Program-made: the position numbers and the translations under genes
Shown here: one piece after another, positions 39,630-50,054 of the stretch
How the letters are laid out: the number at the start of each line of letters is the position of its first letter
How positions within the stretch are numbered: the stretch's first letter is position 1
Assembly (NCBI GenBank): GCA_964057225.1
Contig: OZ059894.1
Coordinates: forward strand, 6,049,501-6,113,500
Direction: 5' to 3'
Source of the DNA: Auanema rhodensis
Taxonomy: Eukaryota; Nematoda; Chromadorea; Rhabditida; Rhabditidae
DNA: 64,000 bases
Notes under the pieces: generated by a model
What the model was told of the DNA's origin: nothing
The model's input: only the letters and a program-made list of their open reading frames with translations
The model's database searches: none

Positions 39630-42279
39630 TGTATTTATGTATATCTTGATATATAAAAAATACTTTATATGGTTTTGTTGAAATTAAATTATTAGAAGAA
39701 GAAGAAAAAAAGCAAAAAAATAAAATAAAAAAAACTTTTTATCAATTTGTATCAGTTTATGATATTATTTTTGAAAATAAATCCTAATATATTATTTTTA
39801 TAACTGTCATTAACTTTTAATTATTGTAAAACATTTTTTTTCCTGTTGGTGCAGCAAAACTTAATTTCTTTTGTCGCTTTATCTTTCACTCTTTCTTTCC
39901 TTTTAAGGTAATTAGCTTTGTTCAGTTATTCCTTTTACAATTCAGTATGGAAGGATTTTAAAAAAGAAAATAAAACGATGAAGTATATTACAAAGAGAAG
40001 AATAAAAAAATAAAATAAAAAATAAGTTCAACCGTTCTATATGCTTTTTTTAAAATAAAATGACTTCAAGTTCACGTAATTTTCAAGAAGTGATTTCATT
40101 CAATGACGTCTATATATGCAGATAAGAACAAAAAATAGAATATTATACTATAAAATAAAAAAAATATTTTTTGAATGAAGCTAAAAGTAAAAAATGAAAC
40201 ATTGATATTGTTTCTTTCATATTTGCATGCATCTATAGTTAGTATATGAAAACATGACTCGGCAGTTTCGTGACATATATCATTCATTTGAACATCCAGT
40301 TAACTATACATACACATACATAATTTGTGAAAAGATATATAAATTTATATAATTTTTAAAATTTATTAATTAAATGGAAAAAAAAGAAAAGTTGAATGTA
40401 TTCTTTTGAACTTTTTTTTTTTTTTTTAAATTATAAAAAATTTGTTTTAATTAAATATATTTTACTGTTTTTTCTTTCAATTTGTTTATATGTATATATA
40501 TTGTTCTCAAGAAAGAACAGGTAGAGAGGTAGATATACAAGTATATAGGAGTGAGAATAATGAAAAGATTCTGATAGGAAATCAGAGAAAAATTAACCGG
40601 AACAGATGGTGCAAGAATATGAAACAACCTTGAATAGAAAAAACGAATAACATTAGAATTTTTTCCGAAAATTATTGAAAAACAGGAATACGGAAAGCGA
40701 CAATACTTTTCCAATGTCTGTGTTTCAGCCAAAACATCAATTCATATCATTAAGCTTATGTTTACGCAGTAAATGCCAATTTTTTGAACGAGATGTATTT
40801 GGTTAATTGAGTGGATGAAGAAATAAGATAAAAATGATGACGTTGTAATTCTCATTATATCAAAAAAATGAAAAAGTATAAGATGTCATCATCAAATAAT
40901 TTCATAAAAATTCAAAAAAATATACTTAACTGATTCACAATGATGTACAATGAAAAAAATCAAGGAATATATGAGTGCATACTGGATATTTCCTTTTTCT
41001 TCGCACATTGAGCAAATGAATAAGAAGAAGGCAAATGAGTGAGAGAATCACGAAAAAGGGTGTGAGAAGAGAAATGATGATCTAATGATGATTCCCATTA
41101 TCTAAAACTCTCATCAATATAATGGAAACTATCGCAGTGTAAATGGTGATATTCTTATTTTCCAATGAACTTTTATGTTTTTTCCTATTCACATATGCTT
41201 ATGAGCTTTCAGTCACAGTGCAACTGATTACTGGTCTTGTCTGTCGTTATGCTTGATACATGATGGTTGTAGCTGTTGCACGAACCACAGACAGAGCTTG
41301 CTGCTTTACTAAGCCTTCATGATATTACGTGGGCGGGGTTTCAACACAACGATTATAAAGATGTATTCAGAGTATTTCTTCTTATTATGGCACTGTTGTG
41401 GTTAACGGCATTATTATAAACAAGGCTACATTCTTATAAAGTTGATCGTGTTGGATGCTGCTGTCATATTTAGATATTCATTTTATCATGGGAGCAAACA
41501 GCGTCACGACAGGTGATATCACCTATCGGTGCTGCTAATCAGCGTGAAAAATTCATTTCTTCATACTTCTGAAGCTGTTTGTTACTTCTTCGTGGAAGAT
41601 ATGCAAACACAACATTTATGAGAACGAGGATTTCTTTATGTCAACTGAATGATGACACTAAACATCAAACTGAATGAAAATGAAAATGTTGTAGACTGCA
41701 AACTTAATGCATTGATATACGCAGCTTTCTAATAAATTGCAAATGTTTTTCATATAATTAATATAAAAATGAGGAAAAGCTTGATAAGTAAGTAAAACTT
41801 ACTTGTGAAAGGACCCAGGAGGTCTCAATGAAATACAATTAGTTTGTTCTTTTCTTTCTATACTTTGCTAAACTAAACAAAGCCTAAAGGCTATATTGCT
41901 TTTTTTCAAGCTCATTCTCCAAATATTTAAAAAAAAGGATGTATATATATCATAAATATAAAGATTGTTAAATAGAAAAAAAAGAGAAAAAAAAGTAAAG
42001 AGATGAGAGTAGAAAACGAAACTTCGTTAGTTTTAGTAGGATTTAGAATTCTATTTAAAAGTCACATGCTCATCTCTTTAAATTCCATTAGACGATATAG
42101 TGACAAGCAAGTGAAGGTTTACAGATGCTGTCATCTTTGAATTAAAATAAAAGAATTGTTAGTGAGCAAAAAATGAAGTCCAATAACTAAAATGCAGTAG
42201 CATGAAGTAAAAATAAGAGAAACCGCTTTTAGTGAAAAATATGAAAGTTTTAAATCAGAAAACGTCATTTGCAGTTGCT

Positions 42280-42410
42280 TGTTGGGGTCGTCGACGACGA
42301 CGTCGACGAGCAAGCCGAGGCGAGTAGGAGGCCCTCGGCGGGCTTTCAGCCGATCGATCAGTTGCCGGCCGGATGGAAGCCCTCAGGGCTGGGCCACGGA
42401 TCTGACTGAA
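42280..42410. other. GC-rich, CpG-rich island in AT-rich DNA
   Basis: About 130 bp with abundant CG dinucleotides, including the 12-bp palindrome GTCGTCGACGAC and a GCC/GGC-rich second half. The flanks are roughly 30-40% GC. On the plus strand one frame stays open from a TTTGCAG to TGA at about 42407 with strong GC at third positions. Origin unknown: a foreign insert, a diverged exon, or a regulatory island. Confidence 0.75.
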
Positions 42411-44984
42411 AATGGAATGAAAGACATAGTGAAAAAGAAAGTGGGACTGGCAGACGGTTAAAGATGTGGAGATACAACATGAATGAAAGAGAGGGTGCAG
42501 ACGTGTGTTATGCTTCGAGACGATAAAGAGCATGGTGTAGGGGCAGAGAAACGGAGCATGAGCAGGGCAGGGAGTGATCAGCGAAGAAGTAGTAAGAAAT
42601 GAAAAAATAGGTAGAGAGAGCTAGGGAAAATAAAGAATGTCGAGAGATCAGAGAAATTGAGATAGAGAGAATGTTCGAATGTGCTGCTGAACGACGGCAT
42701 ACGTGCCAATGCTTCTCATGCTGTCTTTTCCTCTTCAGTTGACGTTCTCTTTCGCTCAACTTCCCTTTTCAGGCAAAGACATTGATTAGGCTTTTCATCT
42801 CTTCCTCTTTTCGTTGCTCTAGTTCTCAATGTCTTTGCTTGTCTGCTCTCTCTACAGTGTTGTATTCAATACTAAGCTTTCTCAAGTAATAAGTATTCAA
42901 CAGCCTGTCTTCAAGTAAGGCTATGCTATTGCCTTTTGAGTTTTCACGCTTCCTCTCGTTCGAAAGCGGATCAACGTCATTTGGAAAAAAAGAAAAAAGA
43001 GAACCAAAGAGAGTCCCTACACACCCTTCTCATGCGTTGTGAGCTCAGTTTTGCCATTTTCGATCTTCCTCTTTCTACCATACTCTGTCTGTCTATGTTT
43101 CTTCCTCTTTCAGATTCATAGTTACTACAACTCTCTCTTTCTCTTTTCTCTCTTACCCTCCTTGTATATTTCTGTCTGTGTCGTCTCTATCTAGTTATTC
43201 AAGCTAGCAACGTTCATTGGAACATAGCCTGAGGGAGCATAAGAAGATTTTCCAAGAAACCGAAAGTAGATCATATAATTCGCTTTCAGCTAACAAGACG
43301 AAATATGTTATAGAAGAGCATTAACGTACTTCAAATGACATAAAGGTTATGAAAATAACATACAAATCTAAGGGAGGCTTGAGAGTCGAATCAATTTAAA
43401 ATAATTGCAGTCAAGACATACGCACATAACCATTATAACCATGTAGGTTTGAGAGAAATTATAAACTAATTTACTTGAGTAGACTCAATGTACAAGAGAA
43501 ACAAATGAAAAATTGAATCATAATGAAAGAAACTGAGAAAAAAACATTGAATTACGACAATTTCAAAAGAGGAGTATTGTAAAAATGTTGTCATGACGTA
43601 TACTGTAGATGAAAGATTGGAAAATGAAAGAAGAAGAAGAAGAAACTGAACCTTATCTCAAGTCTACTGTAATGATAAGAACAGATTATAATGAATTTCA
43701 TAAGTTTTAGGAATAGAATAATATAATATTGAATTTGAAAAATAAAAATGAGATTTGTGCCCTGGTTTTAATTGAAATAAAATAGTTAAAATAAGAAAAA
43801 ATATACATATATAAATATAGATAAGTCTGTAGATGTAGAGAGAAAAAGAGAAGAAAAAGAGAGTATATAAAAATAGAGAGAACAAGATGATCGTTTTGCA
43901 AATACTCAAGATGAAATGAGAAAAATAAAGATATACATATAAAGAATATGGAATTAAATATATGAATAGGCAAAAATATAATAAATAAGAATATTATATA
44001 AAGATTTGAATATTCTTTACTTTATATATTTAAAATATTATAATTTGAAAAGTTTCAAATGTAAAACTGGAAAAGAAAACATGTTTGAGAGGATTTGAGT
44101 TGATTATTAAATAATAAAAAATATATATTATAATTCTATCATATATGTTTATAAAGAAAAAAATACAATTTATTAATATAAAAAAATAAACAAAACGTTT
44201 CATTCAACCTAGAATATAGCTAGTTAGTTTATGCAACTATGCATATGTATGTACATACATACATATTTGACTTTTAAAAATGGTTTTGCTTCAAATTTTC
44301 ATAAAAATTTGAAAAGAAAAAATATTATTTAGATGTATGTTTCAAAAAAATATTTCATTCAACCGATGGATCTGCTAACAGACTGAAAATGAAAAGCGGA
44401 TGTTGACGTGATGCTCACGTAGTCACGTGAGCTTGGCTAATGAGGTGATTAGAAGATTTTTTAATGAATACATGTAGATATCTGCATATATTCGTATTTT
44501 CTTCAACGAAAACGCGTCGATATGAAAATTTGAAGAAAAAACAATTTTATAAAACATATACTACATTCGTACATGTGAACATTAAAAAAATATATAATTA
44601 TATTTTGAAAAATTATTATTAAATTTAAAAATATCTATTTTTTTATTTTATTGTTGATAATATAATTATACTAAATCTTTTTTTTCTAAGATGTGTATAT
44701 AAAATATAATTTTACTATAATATACACATGCATATACATATCGTAATGTAAAAGTAATTTGAATATAATAAAAAGAAATAATATAATTTTCAAGCTTATA
44801 TGTATTGATGCTGCTATAAACGTTGATGAAGCTATGAATTGGAACCATCAATGCTGCAACCAACGACTAACTTCCGGTTATAACTTCTTTTTTGCAATTA
44901 ACATTCATCTATTGAATTTGAATTTGATTTTACTTTTTTTTTCTGTTTTCATGTTGACTGGAATATATTTATATATGCATGTAC

Positions 44985-45010
44985 ATATATATATATATAT
45001 ATACATATAT
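44985..45010. repeat. (TA)n simple repeat
   Basis: TA-rich run with two interruptions. Confidence 0.85.
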
Positions 45011-47914
45011 CGTTTTACTTTTATTTATAATAAATATAAATAATGAAATATAATTAACAGATTTTTATTTATTTTTTAATAAATAGTATAAGTGAAATAA
45101 ATATTCGTGTATTATTTATAAATATAAGTAGATATAACAACAATATGTAAGCTTATAATCTTGTTGACAATAAACCTGACGAGGTGTTTATATGTTCCTT
45201 AAAAAAAATAAGGAAAAAACAAGAAAAATGAGGTTATTGATTAACATGGTGTTGAATATTTTAAATATAAAATATATGTATATTCATATTTCAAATATAA
45301 ATACATATGTATGTATGCTACTATTGAAAAGGTTCTGATATTGTTGTAGAAAAAAAATGTTTTTAAACTATTAACAACGATTTTTGAATTTTCATATTTT
45401 CAAACTTTATCTTCTTCGACGTGTTCACAGAAGATGCACAAAAGATTCTCAGAAATAAAAACATTTAATTGGAAACGATATGAGATGGTTACGTACATTT
45501 TGAGTTTTTTGATTTGCAATCATTTAAAAATAAGTGAGATGATATGATTTAACAAGATAATCAGTAAGTATGGAAAAAATGATATCATTAGTATACGAAT
45601 AATTGAGTTGAAGAAATAGAAGAAGAGAATAGCAATCAAAGATTCTTTTGCCCTTTCAAGGCATATATGAGGATGATATTACTTTTCTACTCAATAACAA
45701 AAAAGGAAAGTGGAATATATGAGATATTAAGTAGAATGAGGGAGGAGAGAGAGCAAAGAGGGGGAGATTCAAATGAAAAAAAAGAAAAGAAATAAAGAGT
45801 AGAATGAAAGGTAAAAAAAGAAAAAAAGGAAGAGCCAAATAATAGATAACCAAGAAAGTCTATCTATGAAAAATAATAGATGATGAAGACATAGGATACG
45901 TTTTTGGAAATGAATTGCAAACGAGCAGAAATGTCTAAGCTCAAGCTCAAAGTCGAATCTCATTTAATCGGCATCCTTGAAATATTGAAATTTTTCACGA
46001 AACTCAATCTTATTATTATAATTAGAATTTCTTTCTCCAAAAAATATTTTTAAAACCAAATAATTCCAGTATTCTATAAATGAAATTAAGAAAATGTATA
46101 TTAAGATGCAATTACTTCGATATTTTCAAAAATAAAGTCATTATTTATGTCAACTTTAGAAGAAAAAGGTTGCAACTTGCAGCATGAAGCATGCTATTTC
46201 AATTGTGAATGGATAATTTACCTTTTTCTTCAAATATGTGAAATTTTCTAGAAAATACTTTCCCCTTTTTCATATAAATGAACTTTTAAATTTTTATTTT
46301 GTATATGGACTGACATTGAAGTTTCCAAAATGTACATATAGCTCAGGATTATCTTTATAATCAAAGCAAAATCTGTTTATGAGATATAATTGATGTTCTC
46401 AGAATTGAATAAGTGTGATCGTCATATGATTCTATCTGCTCCATCACATCAAGCTCAAAATCCCACCAATTGCTTATTTTAGCTCAAAGATAGAGATGTT
46501 CATTCGAAATGCTTTTCCATCACGTGTTGAATCGTCAACAAAAGTCTTACAACTCGAAAATCTTGAAGGTACTTATCCTAATCTTTCTCTGAAAATTAGT
46601 CACGTCAACACAATGCTCCAGAATTCATAAATAGCTCATAGCAATTCAAAAATATTTCAGTGTTTTTGTGCTCAATACAGTAATAACTCACGATTCATGG
46701 ATAATTTATACGAAATCTTATATATTCCTAATACATTTGTACTATAACTTTAAGCTAATTCTATTATATTCATCATATAAAATGAAATGTTAAACAACAT
46801 TTGTATTAATAGTGACTCAATGATTTTTTTTATTTAATTGAGAAAAAGTAAACTTAAATTCTGAATTTTAAAAAAAAATGAAAAACAACAACGATATATT
46901 TGAAAATTCGTATTTACTATCAAATACTACTGAAATTATAAACAATATTATGACTTTTTTTCAGATGGAACTTGTTATTTTTTCAAGCAGAGCATTGATA
47001 ACGAAAATATGAGCAAATTTGACATAAATATACAACAAGAAAAAAAAAGAAAATAGATAAATATAACAAGTTATATATATATATATAAAACAAAATATAA
47101 AATAAATCTTATATTATATTAAAATAATATAAAATATTTAATTTATTACTGAGAAATAAGCTGAATCTAATATCAAGTTCAGAAATAAATTGAACTTATT
47201 TTATATTGTTCGTCTGAATATGTTAACGAACGGCTGGAATTTGTAATTTTGGCAAATATTTTGCACTTCTTTTTCATTTAAAGTAATAAGAAAGTTTGTA
47301 ATCATTATATCATAAGTTTTAACAAGTTCTTGATAGTTTAAGTTTGACGTTATGTGTAAATTGATGATGAATACACATAAATCTATATTTATATATGCTC
47401 TTTGTTATTGATATGATATCACTTTGTTTGTTTTTATGCAAAAAAAGAGAAAATTAAGTATGAAGATAAGTTTCATCTTATCAGAGAAGTTGAAAGATTT
47501 GTTCTTCTCATCAGATCAGTCATATATCTTTCACAGAAATGGAAGAAATACTATTGTACTTATCCCTCATACATGACTTGATCTATGTTCTGTTTTACTT
47601 GTTTTATCACTGGGAAGGTTAGCTTATCTCTTCATGTTGCTCTCTGCTGCTTACCTACTTCTTATACATCATAGCTTGGTTACCGTAATTACTCACATCT
47701 CCTTATGTTATGTTTCGTCTTCTCATCATTGTTAGTTCTGTTGGATGTTCGTATAATCTCTCTCACTTATCCTAACGTAACATGTGTTATCATTCCCAAT
47801 ATATCCATCTGAAGACAACTTCACCATCCACATCCTCACGTACTCCGCCTTTTTTTGTTTGACTATAAGTTGTCTGATCCTGTGTCAATAACCGCCTACT
47901 CTCAGCCTGTCTTG

Positions 47915-47922
47915 TATATAAG
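47915..47922 (+). promoter_or_regulatory. TATA box of the 48099 gene
   Basis: TATATAAG about 180 bp upstream of the ATG, in a less AT-rich stretch. Two CTTATC (GATA-factor) motifs lie further up, near 47476 and 47624; the first is the CTTATCA form favoured by intestinal ELT-2. Spacing predicts a 5' UTR of about 150 nt. Confidence 0.5.
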
Positions 47923-48098
47923 CTTGGCGATTCTCTATTCACATCTATCAAATCTCTATTCATTCAAACGTACAGACACTGTCTAACTTCTTGACAGACA
48001 TCCTTGCCTTGGCTACAGTCTTGACGTTTGATCATTTCACGCCCACAGCTAGTGTATTTGGTTGATTTATACAACGAAATACTATAACAAAGTTCACG

Positions 48099-48409
48099 AT
48101 GGAAATGAAGAAGGAAAAGGTATTTTTCCTGTTTTCTCAGCTTATATCTAATTTCTTTTTTTCAGGTCTTTGGAGCTTATTATGATGAAGACAACAAACT
48201 TCGCTTTTATAACTGCGTCCCCGTTAAGGTAAGACTATCTAATCTTCAACGGATCTGATGCTTTCATGTTCCAGGTCAAAGTAAGCAAGAAGAAAGGTTT
48301 TGAGAATGGTAGTCCCATGAAGAAAAATATATTCGGACGCATCTTCAAAAGCACTGATTCTGGATCAGAATTATCAATTGATTCCAATGCTACCAATTCG
48401 TCTAAGTGA
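48099..48409 (+). CDS. Small basic protein, 72 aa, three exons
   Basis: The exons are 48099-48119, 48166-48228 and 48275-48409, with introns of 46 nt each and all phase 0. The protein opens MEMKKEKVFGAYYDEDNKLR, continues through a Lys-rich core (KVKVSKKKGFENGSPMKKN) and ends in a Ser/Thr/Asn-rich tail (STDSGSELSIDSNATNSSK). There is no signal peptide or membrane helix. An upstream TATA box and a downstream AATAAA (about 48670) frame a compact transcription unit. No family recognised; the basic core with a Ser-rich acidic tail suggests a cytosolic or nuclear regulatory peptide, but that is only inference. The canonical short introns make the gene itself fairly secure. Confidence 0.78.
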
Positions 48410-50054
48410 ATGATGTTGCAAATTGAAGAACATACTGTGAAAATCAAGTATACAACTTGAAAACTTTATTCACATTGTACATATTCTGTTTCTTCTATAT
48501 CAACTATGCATTATTGTATATACACATTTATTTTTTTTCGGAAAAAGCCAATTTCTCACCCTCACCAATGATTCTATACATTCGCGCACCCCTCGGGATA
48601 TCATTATATATTTTTCTACTCATACATGATTCAGTTTGCCAGATGTTCGTTTTAGTTTTTTTTTGTTTCAAATAAAATATATTATTTTATTATTACTCTT
48701 CTAGATAGATAGATATATATTTCATGATAATTGAGAAAAAAAACTAGTAAATCAAATGATTAGTCATCATCGTCTCAGGCTTCACTTCGGGAAAAAAAGC
48801 AACAAAGAGCTGTCAAATTTCAATTTGCGAACAAGGTGGAAGGGAGAATTACTTTCAAAACTAATAATATTATATCTCAGTGTTCTCTCACTTTTTTCAT
48901 TTTTAAAGGAATATTTGAAATCAATTTAAACACATGTTCTCAAGACTTTAAAAAACATTTTATTGAAATTATAATATCCTATCGGTTATTTAACATTTTT
49001 GTTAAATAAATTAATCAATGATTTATAAAAGTTTTCAAAATACAAAGATCATGAAAACTTAAAAAATAGAGTAAAAAGAAGACGAAATACATAAATAGAA
49101 CGTTATCTATGTATGTAACTCTATAAATTGAAAATAGTATTAACTATGTTTATACATTATAATCTCTGATCAGATTCATCAGGAACATTATGATGTTTAT
49201 CCATTTTACATGTCAAAATCAAGTTGCTCAAACAAAGTTTTACAACTACTAATATTTTCTTTGAGAAAAACTGTTGAAGATGAAAGTCGGAAGTACTTGA
49301 ACGCAATTGTTTCAAGTACATTTCCCTATAACACATGTTACTATAAATAAACAGAACAAACCTTGTAAAAAGTAAAAATTCACAAAGTAGACTATTTCAA
49401 ACGTCATATTGTTAATGATTAGAAGATATATCCTTTCGAGTAAGAAAAAAATAGAAAAAAATCTATTTTTATCAGCGAAAAACGGACGACGATAAGTTGT
49501 TCGTGCTTCAATGAAGTTCGAATGAATAAGTAGTTCGTGTTCTCTGTGTAAAATATTGAAGTTATTTACACCTACAACGTAGTTTAATAAAATAAACAAA
49601 AAAAAAATAATATTTTATAAAAGAATTCAATGTATTTCATTAAAAAAGAAAAAAATGTTTTATATGAATTTCCTATAAGCCTTATTAGCATATCGTTAAT
49701 ATCCAGTTTCAATTATCATTTCATTTATCATTATTGATGTGTGCGGTTGATTCACGCATCATTATTTTAATTTCATTTTTATTTTATTCAATAATTGTTA
49801 TTTAGGTTCAAATCTTCTATATCATATTTTTTGAAATTTAAAACAAAAACTTGATCAATATTCACATTTGTATGGATTCTCTTATACGCAATTGGCAATA
49901 GGTAATGCGTCTAAAGAGTCGTTCGTATGGTCGTGATCTTCATCGACATTGAATCCGGTTCCAACTTCTTAAGGTTGATGTCGGTTGCCTTCTATTTCTA
50001 ATTTGGCGTTTTCGACAATTTGACATCAGACTAAATGATGATGAATAGCAAAGG
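48410..50054. other. Intergenic region before the channel gene
   Basis: AT-rich. The only item of note is a minus-strand, stop-interrupted open frame at 49882-50025 (see findings). Confidence 0.55.
49882..50025 (-). pseudogene. Possible broken gene fragment with one internal stop
   Basis: On the minus strand a block reading CQIVENAKLEIEGNRHQP is followed by TAA (49969-49971), then in the same frame EVGTGFNVDEDHDHTNDSLD and a stop at 49882-49884. Base composition is less AT-rich than the flanks. It could be a decayed terminal exon, or chance. No family recognised, and no upstream exon was found before the channel gene begins 30 bp away. Confidence 0.25.

Larger units (their letters stand above)
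38596..48098. other. 9.5-kb intergenic region upstream of egl-3
   Basis: AT-rich DNA with many short simple repeats and no convincing gene. It holds a CRE palindrome (39220), a (CATA)n run (39604), a less AT-rich block with a GGGCGGGG box and a 14-bp palindrome (about 41220-41560), and a GC-rich island (42280-42410). Open frames near 43.7, 45.7 and 45.9 kb are translations of purine-rich simple sequence. Confidence 0.6.

Noticed and set aside
42508-43121. Open frames on both strands beside the GC-rich island
   Set aside because: Composition follows purine/pyrimidine strand bias; no splice-compatible starts and no recognisable domain.
43664-45963. Several Phe/Leu/Ile/Ser-rich minus-strand frames
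   Set aside because: Translations of AT- and GA-rich simple sequence; no coding signal.
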